9,017 nt of DNA from Defluviitaleaceae bacterium (GCA_009780445.1 WRAA01000068.1:1-9017), one strand, 5' to 3'; positions 1 through 6,376 are shown, counted from the first letter of the stretch. The notes: generated by a model not told the origin, from the letters alone. Program-made: numbers and translations.

Positions 1-1
1 G

Positions 2-586
2 GAAACGGCTGAAGAGCTTGGCATCGAGTGGGTAGAGCTTACCGCTCCCGACCCGACTGCGGAAGGTATCGCGCAGACACAGATGTTCATTCTCGAGAAC
101 GTACCGCGCTGGATCGCCGAACACGGCCAGAACACCGCGTTCTTCTCCACAAACTGCGGTATGCAGGAGCCTCTGATCACGCAGGTTGTAGCTTACGGCG
201 GCCTCTATCCTCTGCAGTGCTGCCCAAGCCCGTTCCACGCACTTCCCGCCGCTATGAACATCGACATGGGCGGCAACGAAGGCGACGTTCTCTACCTTAT
301 CGACCAGCTCAACGAAGCTTTCAGAGCGGCTGACGCCGGCGGACGCTTCTCCACATGGCCTGTGCCGATCAACATGTTGCTTGTGGAAGTGGGCACTCTG
401 TACTCCATCGAGTTCCTGGAAGGCAGAACCAACGGCCGCCACGACAGAGAAGTGCTTACACGCATCATCAACGAAGTCGCCGCTACCTACTTCGCAGAAG
501 TTGAGCTTAGCAACTGGCCGCTGGCCGACGGAAGCTACCTCGAAAACTTCTACAGAGTTCTGTCCGATTTCGTCACATTCGAATAA
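2..586 (+). CDS. DUF3798-family substrate-binding protein of an ABC importer (5' partial)
   Basis: This is the C-terminal 194 residues of a protein whose start lies before the window; the frame is open from base 2 and ends at TAA 584-586. I recognise the DUF3798 family from its C-terminal block: PDPTAEG near residues 16-22, FILENVP at 29-35, FFSTNCGMQEPLI around 47-59, and the Cys-Cys-Pro-Ser-Pro-Phe-His segment (CCPSPFH) near 73-79. The family is uncharacterised. It is structurally like periplasmic binding proteins, and its members sit beside ABC transporter genes. In a Gram-positive the protein would be expected as a surface lipoprotein, but the signal peptide is outside the window. The ATPase and two permeases downstream on the same strand support the binding-protein role. 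Arg codons are an even mix of AGA and CGC here, whereas the downstream genes use mostly CGC, which may reflect higher expression. The substrate cannot be read from the sequence. The family call is firm and the exact role is inferred. Confidence 0.88.
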   Translation, partial: ETAEELGIEWVELTAPDPTAEGIAQTQMFILENVPRWIAEHGQNTAFFSTNCGMQEPLITQVVAYGGLYPLQCCPSPFHALPAAMNIDMGGNEGDVLYLIDQLNEAFRAADAGGRFSTWPVPINMLLVEVGTLYSIEFLEGRTNGRHDREVLTRIINEVAATYFAEVELSNWPLADGSYLENFYRVLSDFVTFE

Positions 587-616
587 GCTATATCTGAATA
601 ATTAACAACGATAACG

Positions 617-660
617 CGCCGGGCAGACAGCCTGTCTTAGACAGCTTCACCCGGCGTTTT
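617..660 (+). terminator. Imperfect terminator or attenuator hairpin after the binding-protein gene
   Basis: CGCCGGG (617-623) pairs with CCCGGCG (650-656) and is followed by only four T residues (657-660) before the sequence turns mixed. The 26-base interior can itself fold in two mutually exclusive ways. AGACA (625-629) can pair with TGTCT (633-637), or CTGTC (632-636) can pair with GACAG (640-644). The structure lies 30 bases after the binding-protein stop codon and before the ATPase gene. A leaky terminator here would give more binding protein than membrane components, a common arrangement in ABC importer operons. The short T run makes full termination doubtful. Confidence 0.6.
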
Positions 661-665
661 ATCAT
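638..665 (+). promoter_or_regulatory. Candidate secondary sigma-A promoter before the ATPase gene
   Basis: TAGACA (638-643, five of six matches to TTGACA) and TATCAT (660-665, five of six matches to TATAAT) are separated by 16 bases. Transcription would begin near base 672 and give a leader of about 38 bases carrying the ATPase ribosome binding site. The elements overlap the terminator hairpin, so the site could re-initiate transcription of the ATPase-permease genes. Such matches arise by chance in AT-rich spacers, so this is only a candidate. Confidence 0.3.
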
Positions 666-693
666 TCTACATATCTACAATATCTACATATCT
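666..693 (+). repeat. 11-bp direct repeat in the ATPase leader
   Basis: TCTACATATCT occurs at 666-676 and again at 683-693, with starts 17 bases apart, in an AT-rich stretch just before the ribosome binding site of the ATPase gene. It could be a regulator half-site pair, an unstructured translation-enhancing leader, or simple-sequence drift. No function can be assigned. Confidence 0.5.
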
Positions 694-694
694 G

Positions 695-702
695 AAGGAG
701 GG
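695..702 (+). promoter_or_regulatory. Ribosome binding site fixing the TTG start of the ATPase
   Basis: AAGGAGGG lies 7 bases before the TTG at 710-712. No in-frame ATG or GTG lies near it, and the first conserved ABC residues follow within about ten codons, so this site decides the rare TTG start. Confidence 0.8.
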
Positions 703-709
703 TGTACGC

Positions 710-2320
710 TTGCAGTCTGAATATGTACTGGAGCTTAGCAACATACGCAAGGCGTACGGCGAAAACGTGGTGCTGAACGGGGTTTCCCTTGCGGTGAAAC
801 CCGGCGAGATCCACGCGCTTCTGGGCGAAAACGGCGCGGGAAAGTCCACGCTGATGAACATATTGTTCGGCATGACCATGATACACGAAACGGGCGGATA
901 TGAAGGCACCGTCAAGATATCGGGCGAGGAAGTTAGCTTTACGTCGCCGAACGATGCCCTGTCCGCCGGCATAGGAATGGTTCACCAAGAATTTATGCTG
1001 ATCCCCGGCTTCACCATCACCGAGAACATCAAGCTTGGGCGCGAGGACACCCTGCCCACTGTGTTAAGCCACTTGTTCGGAAAAAGTCTGGAGCGTCTGG
1101 ACCACGCAAAGATGGACAGCGACGCCAGAAAGTCGCTGGATGCCATCGGCATGGGTATCGAGGAACACACGCGCATCATGGGTCTGCCCGTCGGCTACAT
1201 GCAGTTTGTGGAGATCGCCCGCGAGATCGACAAGCTGGGCATCAAGCTGCTGGTGTTCGACGAACCCACTGCGGTGCTTACAGAGAGCGAAGCCTCACAG
1301 CTCCTGGACGTAATGAAATCTATCGCCGACAAAGGCATTGCAATAATCTTCATCTCCCACCGCCTGTCCGAGATCATGACAGCCGCCCACGGCATGACGG
1401 TTCTGCGAGACGGCGAGCTTGTGGCCACCAAGCCGGTGGTCGAGACCAGCGTCACCGAGATCGCCGAGCTGATGGTCGGCCGCTCCATCGACAACCTTGG
1501 CATCGCGCAGGAGGAAACCTTCGCGGGCAAACCCGTTGCCCTAAGCATCCGCGATCTGCACGTAGACATGCCGGGCGAAGCCGTGCGCGGCGTGACCTTC
1601 GACGTTCACGAGGGCGAGATATTCGGCATCGGCGGCATGGCCGGCCAGGGCAAGGTTGGCGTGGCCAACGGCATCAGCGGCCTCTTCCCCGCCGACGGCA
1701 GCGTGGAGGTGTTCGGCGAACGCCTGGACCTATTAAAGCTGGGCGACGCGCTGGACAAGGGCCTGGCCTTTGTGTCGGAGGACCGCCGCGGCGTGGGTCT
1801 GCTTCTCGAAGAGAGCATCGCCCACAACATCATGTTCCGCGTCATGGCCACACGCCAAGACTTCCTTAGCAGCTTCGGCTTTGCCAAGCTCCTGGACGCA
1901 GGCAAGATGAACAAACACGCGCAGGACATGGTGGAGCTGCTGGACATCCGCTGCCACGGTTATCGGCAGAAGGTCGGCACGCTCTCCGGCGGCAACCAGC
2001 AGAAGGTCTGCCTGGCCGCCGCCCTCACCATGAAGCCGCGTCTGCTGATCGTGTCGGAACCCACCCGGGGCATCGACATCGGCGCGAAGGAACTGATCCT
2101 GAACTACCTTACAAAGCTGCGCAAGGAGGAAGGTCTCACCGTCATCATGATCAGCAGTGAGCTGGCCGAACTCCGCAGCCTCTGCGACCGCGTGGCCATC
2201 GTCTCCGACGGCAAGATCGTCAGCATCCTTTCGCCAAACGCGTCCGACGCGGAATACGGCCTGGCCATGAGCGCGATCGCCCCCGCAGACCCCGATAACG
2301 AGAAAGGCGGTGTACAATGA
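710..2320 (+). CDS. ABC importer ATP-binding protein, fused double ATPase (RbsA/MglA-like)
   Basis: The protein has 536 residues and is the energy-coupling subunit of the importer, acting on the cytoplasmic face of the membrane with the two permeases encoded next. It holds two nucleotide-binding domains in tandem. Domain 1 (about 6-255) has Walker A GENGAGKST (39-47), Q-loop HQEF near 91, Walker B FDEPT (183-187) and switch His217 (ISHRLSE), but its signature is LPVGYMQ (159-165) instead of LS(V/I)Gxx(Q/M). Domain 2 (about 273-510) has a degenerate P-loop GGMAGQGKVG (308-317), an intact signature LSGGNQQK (425-432), Walker B VSEPTRGID (Ser449 replaces the usual Asp) and SSELAE where the switch His would sit. 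A weak second domain is normal in the RbsA/MglA group. Together the motifs predict one competent and one degenerate ATP site. The start is TTG 710, chosen by AAGGAGGG 7 bases upstream. The stop overlaps the next gene's start (ATGA), implying translational coupling. Confidence 0.93.
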   Translation: MQSEYVLELSNIRKAYGENVVLNGVSLAVKPGEIHALLGENGAGKSTLMNILFGMTMIHETGGYEGTVKISGEEVSFTSPNDALSAGIGMVHQEFMLIPGFTITENIKLGREDTLPTVLSHLFGKSLERLDHAKMDSDARKSLDAIGMGIEEHTRIMGLPVGYMQFVEIAREIDKLGIKLLVFDEPTAVLTESEASQLLDVMKSIADKGIAIIFISHRLSEIMTAAHGMTVLRDGELVATKPVVETSVTEIAELMVGRSIDNLGIAQEETFAGKPVALSIRDLHVDMPGEAVRGVTFDVHEGEIFGIGGMAGQGKVGVANGISGLFPADGSVEVFGERLDLLKLGDALDKGLAFVSEDRRGVGLLLEESIAHNIMFRVMATRQDFLSSFGFAKLLDAGKMNKHAQDMVELLDIRCHGYRQKVGTLSGGNQQKVCLAAALTMKPRLLIVSEPTRGIDIGAKELILNYLTKLRKEEGLTVIMISSELAELRSLCDRVAIVSDGKIVSILSPNASDAEYGLAMSAIAPADPDNEKGGVQ

Positions 2321-3438
2321 GTTCCTTGAGCGAAGCAAAGGCTGAACAGCCAAGTATCCTGCACACTGTGCAAAAGGCCGCGGCGGACTTCGGCCTGCCG
2401 CGCGTAATCATACTCACCACGTTCATAATGCTCTTCGTGCTTGCGGGCATATTCAACATGAACCTGCCCTCGTTCTTCGGCGACGTACTGCGCCGCTGGG
2501 GCATGTGGGGCATACTCGTGCTGGCCATGGTGCCAAGCATACAGAGCGGCATCGGCCCCAACTTCGGCATAACCGTGGGCATACTCGGCGGTATGCTGGG
2601 CGCGGTGCTAAGCATCGAGATGCGCTCCGCCGGCGTGTTCGACTTTATCACCAACGCCACCATGTTCGGCATCAGCACGGCCATGGCGGCCATTGTGCTG
2701 GGCGTGTTCTTCGCCTCGATAATGGGCGCGCTCTACGGAATGCTGCTAAACCGCGTGAAGGGCAGTGAAATGGCCGTTTCCGTGTATGTCGGCTTTTCCG
2801 CGCTGGCCATATTTAACATCGTCTGGGCGTTGATCCCTGTGCGCACCAGCACGCTGATCCTGCCGGCCACCGGCAGCGGCCTTCGCCAGATGATCAACCT
2901 CACGGACGACTTCGGCGGCGCATTCGACGGCCTCTTCCGCTTCCAGATAGGCGACATGACGGTGCGCCTCGGCCTGCTGTCTGTGTTCTTTGTCTGCTGT
3001 CTGCTGATGTGGCTCTTCATGCGCAGCCGCCTCGGCATGATGATGAGCGCGGCCGGCTCCAACCCCGCCTATGCCAGAGCCTCCGGCATTAACGTAGACC
3101 GTATGCGCATACTCGGCACCACGATCTCCACGGCTCTGGGCGCAGTCGGCATTATCATCTACGCACAAAGCTTCGGCTTCCTGCAAATGTACAACGCGCC
3201 GCAGTTCTACGGCTTCACAGTGGTGGCCTCGGTGCTTATCGGCGGCGCGACGGTAAAGCGCGCCCGCATATTTGACGTTCTGCTGGGCGCGTTCCTGTTC
3301 AACGGCATACTCACCATCGCACTGCCGCTGGCCAACGTAATGATGCCCGATGTTCCCGGCGTGCCGGAGATGCTGCGCCTGATCATCACCAACGGCATAA
3401 TCCTCTATGCCCTAAGCAAGGCGAAGGGAGGCCGCTGA
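2317..3438 (+). CDS. ABC importer permease 1, BPD_transp_2 (LivH/RbsC-like) family
   Basis: This 373-residue polytopic membrane protein forms half of the translocation path for the DUF3798-associated substrate. A short polar N-terminus (about 1-28) precedes hydrophobic segments near 30-47, 62-100, 112-145, 153-175, 218-236, 264-287, 300-312 and 318-340. Family landmarks are GPNFGITVG (80-88), the cytoplasmic KGSEM at 148-152, the RLGxxMxxAGxNxAxAxxxGINVDR block (238-262) that likely contacts the ATPase, and IGGATVKRA (308-316). The length is ordinary for this family. The ATG (2317) overlaps the ATPase stop by four bases, with AAAGGCGG (2303-2310) as ribosome binding site inside the upstream gene. 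The next permease shares all these landmarks and is a diverged paralogue, so the transporter core is probably a heterodimer. The family call is firm; the substrate is unknown. Confidence 0.93.
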   Translation: MSSLSEAKAEQPSILHTVQKAAADFGLPRVIILTTFIMLFVLAGIFNMNLPSFFGDVLRRWGMWGILVLAMVPSIQSGIGPNFGITVGILGGMLGAVLSIEMRSAGVFDFITNATMFGISTAMAAIVLGVFFASIMGALYGMLLNRVKGSEMAVSVYVGFSALAIFNIVWALIPVRTSTLILPATGSGLRQMINLTDDFGGAFDGLFRFQIGDMTVRLGLLSVFFVCCLLMWLFMRSRLGMMMSAAGSNPAYARASGINVDRMRILGTTISTALGAVGIIIYAQSFGFLQMYNAPQFYGFTVVASVLIGGATVKRARIFDVLLGAFLFNGILTIALPLANVMMPDVPGVPEMLRLIITNGIILYALSKAKGGR

Positions 3439-4910
3439 TGACACAGGATGTGTTCTACAACAAGGTTCGCGAAATCTTCTTCGAAAACAAGGTCGTCATC
3501 ATGTTCGCCGTAATCTGCCTCTTTGCATTCTACCACTCCGGCATGACGACAACCATGTTCTTCAACGAGCTGTTCACCCGCTTTGGCCGCAATACCTTCA
3601 TGGTGCTGAGCCTGCTGATCCCGGTTGTGGCCGGCCTTGGGCTTAACTTCGGCATAGTGCTGGGCGCGATGGCCGCGCAGATCGCCATGTTCCTGATCGT
3701 GCTGTGGGGCGGCTCCGGGCTTCTGGGTATCTTCTGGGTTGCCCTGCTGGCCACGCCCATTGCCATCGTGTTCGGCTACCTCGTCGGGCGTATGTTCAAC
3801 AGCATGAAAGGCTCGGAGATGATCGGCGGCATGGTTACGGCTCTGTTTGCCGACGGATTCTACCAGTTCCTGTTCCTCTTCGTGTTCGGCGGGGTGATCC
3901 CCATTGCGGCCACCCGGCTGATGATACCCACGGGCGTAGGGGTGCTTAACGCAATCAACATCGGCGACAGCCCCAACTACATGCGCCAGGTTATCGACAA
4001 CGTGTCCATGCTGGAGATCCTCAACGTCTCCTTCATTGCCGCGATTGCGTTCACCGCCGGTATGCTGATTTACAAGCTCGCCAAGAAACAACCGATCACC
4101 CTGCGCGGCGAAGGCGGGTTCAGCAAGATCCTTTTGTTCCTTGTCCCGCTGACGCTTGCCTACATCGCCAGCTTTGTGATCATGCCGTTCCTGTTCTTCC
4201 TCTACCAAGACCGCCTCAACGGCCTTGTGGGTGTGCGCCTCGGCGCGGTTACCCTCGCGCTCTACAACATCTACCAAATCGTGCAGAGCAAGTTTGTGCT
4301 AAAGCAAGAGACCACGCCCGTCCGCTACTACATCTACCTCGGCGTAGCCGCCCTGCTCTATGCCATCACGCTTAACACGATCATCTACAGCGGTCTGGAA
4401 CACGTGGGTGTGCCTGTGTTCACCTATCTGCTGATCGCTGGCCTCTGCTTCTTCATCAAGTGGTTCATGAACACGCGCCTCGGGCAGAACATGCGCACCG
4501 CCGGCCAGAACCGCGCCGTAGCCACCGCCGCCGGCATCAACGTAGACCGCACGCGCGTCATCGCCATGATCATGTCCACCCTGCTTGCGTCCTACGGCCA
4601 GATCATCATGCTCCAGAACTTCGGCGTGATGTCCACCTATGGCTCGCACACCCAGGTGGGCCTGTATGCCATTGCCGCCCTCTTGGTCGGCGGAGCCACG
4701 GTCAGCCGCGCCTCCGTCAAACACGCCATCATGGGCGTTCTCCTGTTCCACTCGCTCTTCATACTTGCGCCATTTGCCAGCGCGAACCTTATGGGCAGCG
4801 CGCTCATCGGCGAGTACTTCCGGTTCTTCGCCGCCAACGGCGTTATCGCCATAGCACTTGTCATGCACGCATGGCAACGCACCACCAAGCGTAAGGCTGT
4901 TACAGCATAA
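3438..4910 (+). CDS. ABC importer permease 2, BPD_transp_2 family with a large internal insertion
   Basis: This 490-residue multi-pass membrane protein is the second half of the translocation path. It shares landmarks with permease 1: GLGLNFGIVLG (66-76), KGSEM (124-128), RLGxxMxxAGxNxAxAxxxGINVDR (347-371) and VGGATVSRA (417-425). The distance between KGSEM and RLG is 223 residues here against 90 in permease 1, so about 133 residues are inserted. The added part contains hydrophobic stretches near 195-213, 230-257, 264-282, 298-316 and 327-343, with a basic loop (KLAKKQPITLRG, 213-224) between. Either extra membrane helices or an elaborated central region would explain this. The ATG overlaps the preceding TGA by one base, with AAGGGAGG (3424-3431) 6 bases upstream. 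The C-terminus is short and basic (RTTKRK). The membership is clear; the meaning of the insertion is not known. Confidence 0.92.
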   Translation: MTQDVFYNKVREIFFENKVVIMFAVICLFAFYHSGMTTTMFFNELFTRFGRNTFMVLSLLIPVVAGLGLNFGIVLGAMAAQIAMFLIVLWGGSGLLGIFWVALLATPIAIVFGYLVGRMFNSMKGSEMIGGMVTALFADGFYQFLFLFVFGGVIPIAATRLMIPTGVGVLNAINIGDSPNYMRQVIDNVSMLEILNVSFIAAIAFTAGMLIYKLAKKQPITLRGEGGFSKILLFLVPLTLAYIASFVIMPFLFFLYQDRLNGLVGVRLGAVTLALYNIYQIVQSKFVLKQETTPVRYYIYLGVAALLYAITLNTIIYSGLEHVGVPVFTYLLIAGLCFFIKWFMNTRLGQNMRTAGQNRAVATAAGINVDRTRVIAMIMSTLLASYGQIIMLQNFGVMSTYGSHTQVGLYAIAALLVGGATVSRASVKHAIMGVLLFHSLFILAPFASANLMGSALIGEYFRFFAANGVIAIALVMHAWQRTTKRKAVTA

Positions 4911-4915
4911 ACAAG

Positions 4916-4947
4916 ACCGCGGGGCGTTAAATGACGTTCCGCGGTTT
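4916..4947 (+). terminator. Hairpin between permease 2 and the GntR regulator (terminator or attenuator)
   Basis: ACCGCGGGGCGT (4916-4927) pairs with ACGTTCCGCGGT (4934-4945) through 12 pairs including two G-U, around a six-base loop, followed by TTT and AATC. It begins five bases after the permease stop. The stem is strong but the T tract is short, so partial termination is likelier than a full stop. It would lower expression of the regulator relative to the transporter. An in-frame ATG at 4931 falls in this hairpin and is not a credible start. Confidence 0.62.
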
Positions 4948-4954
4948 AATCTAC

Positions 4955-4960
4955 AGAGGT
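4955..4960 (+). promoter_or_regulatory. Ribosome binding site fixing the GntR regulator start
   Basis: AGAGGT lies 9 bases before ATG 4970. The upstream in-frame ATG at 4931 has no such site and sits in the loop of a hairpin, so 4970 is the preferred start. Confidence 0.6.
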
Positions 4961-4969
4961 AAGCATATC

Positions 4970-5686
4970 ATGCGAAAGAGACTGCTTTCAGCGTACATTA
5001 TAGATGATATCAAGGTTATGCTGCGCGACGGGCGCATCCGCGAAGGCGAGAAGCTTCCGAACCAGCATGAGTTTGCGCGGATGCTCGGCGTAAGCCGGGT
5101 TTCGCTCCGCGAGGCTCTGCGGATCTTACAGGACAAGGGAATACTGCGCCAAGGGCCTAAGACCGGCACGGTCATCCTAAACGGCAACCCGGACACCTGG
5201 GGCAAGGACAGCAAGAACATCGAGCTTACCGAAAACGGCATCCTGCAAATGCTGCTTGCGCGCAAGTGCGTGGAGACCACAATTAACCTGGAGGCCGCAA
5301 AGCACCTTACCCCCGAACAGGGCAACGCGCTGACCAAGATTTCCCGGGCAATGCCCCACGTGGTGCGCACACACGATACCGATAACTTCCTGCTGGCCGA
5401 CAAGGAGTTCCACATGGTCGTCGCGAACGCCTGCCGCAACATGTACCTGCGCAGCATGTACGAGATCTCCCTGCGCCAAGAGGACGACCTCATGAAGCGC
5501 ATCCTCCAGGACTCCCGCCCGGAGGCCTTCAAGAACCTTGTGCTGTCGCACCAGGCCACCGCCGACGCTATCGCAAAAGGCGACACCTCCCGGATAATCC
5601 ACGCCACAAACCGCCACAGCCAGTACCTGGAGGATATCATGACGGCATACCTTCTGCGCGACCAGCCGCCTATTCAAGCAAATTGA
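4970..5686 (+). CDS. GntR-family transcriptional regulator, FadR subfamily with FCD domain
   Basis: From ATG 4970 the protein has 238 residues, typical for FadR-type regulators. Residues 1-70 form the winged-helix DNA-binding domain, with a helix-turn-helix around HEFARMLGVSRVSLREAL (33-50) and a wing at RQGPKTGTVI (60-69). LPNQ replaces the more usual LPSE at 29-32. Residues about 85-228 are the helical FCD ligand domain and carry the metal/ligand set Asp144, His148, His194 and His216, which in characterised members binds a metal that holds organic acids. The gene lies 59 bases after permease 2 on the same strand, so it probably controls the importer operon in response to the substrate or a product; this is inference from position. 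The track from 4931 would add 13 unconserved residues. Its 3' end overlaps that of the convergent yunB-like gene by 17 bp. The operator is not visible in the importer spacers, and the main promoter lies outside the window. Confidence 0.9.
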   Translation: MRKRLLSAYIIDDIKVMLRDGRIREGEKLPNQHEFARMLGVSRVSLREALRILQDKGILRQGPKTGTVILNGNPDTWGKDSKNIELTENGILQMLLARKCVETTINLEAAKHLTPEQGNALTKISRAMPHVVRTHDTDNFLLADKEFHMVVANACRNMYLRSMYEISLRQEDDLMKRILQDSRPEAFKNLVLSHQATADAIAKGDTSRIIHATNRHSQYLEDIMTAYLLRDQPPIQAN

Positions 5687-6332
5687 ATCCCCCGCCCTGC
5701 CCCATGTTCAGGTACATGTGGGGAACGCGCCCGCTGAACACGGTATCGATCAGGGCGATCTTACGCGTCATCATAACGTCCTTGTCCTCCAGCGGGTTCA
5801 CAACCCTTATGGACGAATCCACCACGACCCAGAGCCTAAAGTTCACCTGATTAATGCCAACTGCGCGGAACTCCGTCTCATAGTCCACCACCGCGCCGCC
5901 CACATAGCGGAAGGACACGGGTATTGTCGGGCCGACATTGCCGAACACGTCCACATTCAGCAAACTGCCTATGGGAATGTGCAGACGCTCGGATTTCGGC
6001 GGCCCCAGGATGCTGCTCATGTTCACGGCCATGGCGTTGCACACAAGGTTCACCAGCATGGTATTCACATTCAGCGACAGCACCATGCCGTCCGCGTCAA
6101 ACGTTTTCACCACAAAGTCGGACGTATCAAGACCCGCGCCGGCATACACCAGCGACGCGTCGATAGCCCGGTTCATAATGTTGCGCGCCATCTCGTTGGT
6201 CTGCGCCGTCACAATGGGCATCAGCCTGTCATCTATCCTTGTCATACCCAGCCCCAGCGTAAGCACCACCGCCGCAAATACCACCGCCACCGCCAGCTTT
6301 ATCCGCTTTAACATTATCATAATCACGATCAC
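5670..6332 (-). CDS. yunB: Sporulation protein YunB homologue
   Basis: On the minus strand, a 220-residue protein starts at GTG 6332 and ends at TAG 5670-5672. It has one N-terminal membrane segment (about 13-31) after a basic LKRIK, with the rest exposed outside. I recognise the YunB family from IPIGSLLNVDVFGNVG (119-134) continuing into PTIPV, then GINQVNFRLWV (160-170), and the C-terminal VPHMYLN (203-209). YunB is needed for normal spore formation in Bacillus subtilis and is made in the mother cell; its biochemical role is unknown. The B. subtilis protein is slightly longer. Start choice is uncertain. GTG 6332 has AAGAGGT 10 bases upstream, a TTG at 6356 would give 228 residues but has no ribosome site, and ATG 6320 or 6314 would give a cleaner N-terminus. 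It is transcribed away from the PBP gene and toward the regulator. Its presence argues for an endospore former. Confidence 0.88.
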   Translation of the reverse strand: MIVIMIMLKRIKLAVAVVFAAVVLTLGLGMTRIDDRLMPIVTAQTNEMARNIMNRAIDASLVYAGAGLDTSDFVVKTFDADGMVLSLNVNTMLVNLVCNAMAVNMSSILGPPKSERLHIPIGSLLNVDVFGNVGPTIPVSFRYVGGAVVDYETEFRAVGINQVNFRLWVVVDSSIRVVNPLEDKDVMMTRKIALIDTVFSGRVPHMYLNMGQGGGFNLLE

Positions 6333-6347
6333 CCATGGTCTGACCTC

Positions 6348-6376
6348 TTGATTCAATGTATATGATATGTTATAAT
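6348..6376 (+). promoter_or_regulatory. Strong sigma-A type promoter for the PBP gene
   Basis: TTGATT (6348-6353) and a perfect TATAAT (6371-6376) are separated by exactly 17 bases. A TG one base before the -10 box (6368-6369) makes an extended -10 element. Transcription should start near 6383, giving a leader of about 35 bases to ATG 6418. The match in an otherwise GC-rich region makes this the best promoter in the window, and it implies vegetative expression of the PBP. Confidence 0.78.
6355..6362 (-). promoter_or_regulatory. Possible sigma-E-like -10 element for yunB
   Basis: Read on the minus strand, TATACATT matches seven of eight positions, counting the free one, of the CATACAnT consensus of the mother-cell sigma factor SigE. 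A weak -35 candidate (TCATAGA) lies upstream, but its 16-base spacer is longer than the usual 13-15. Initiation would fall just before the AAGAGGT of yunB, leaving a very short leader. The idea fits the known mother-cell expression of yunB in B. subtilis but rests on a weak match. Confidence 0.25.

Noticed and set aside
1606..2353. Minus-strand open frames opposite the ATPase gene
   Set aside because: They are antisense to conserved ABC motifs, without ribosome sites or recognisable domains.
3405..4277. Long minus-strand open frame (290 codons) opposite permeases 1 and 2
   Set aside because: It is antisense to clearly conserved permease sequence. Its His/Glu/Gln-rich composition is what GC-rich membrane-protein codons give in reverse, and it has no domain or ribosome site.
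4931..4969. Upstream ATG extending the GntR regulator by 13 residues
   Set aside because: It lies in the loop of a strong hairpin, has no ribosome binding site, and the extra residues precede the normal start of GntR proteins.
5700..5723. Hairpin CCCCATGT/ACATGTGGGG just after the regulator stop as a possible terminator
   Set aside because: The stem is bulged, there is no T run on either strand in the right place, and it encodes the conserved C-terminal VPHMYLN region of YunB, so coding constraint explains it.
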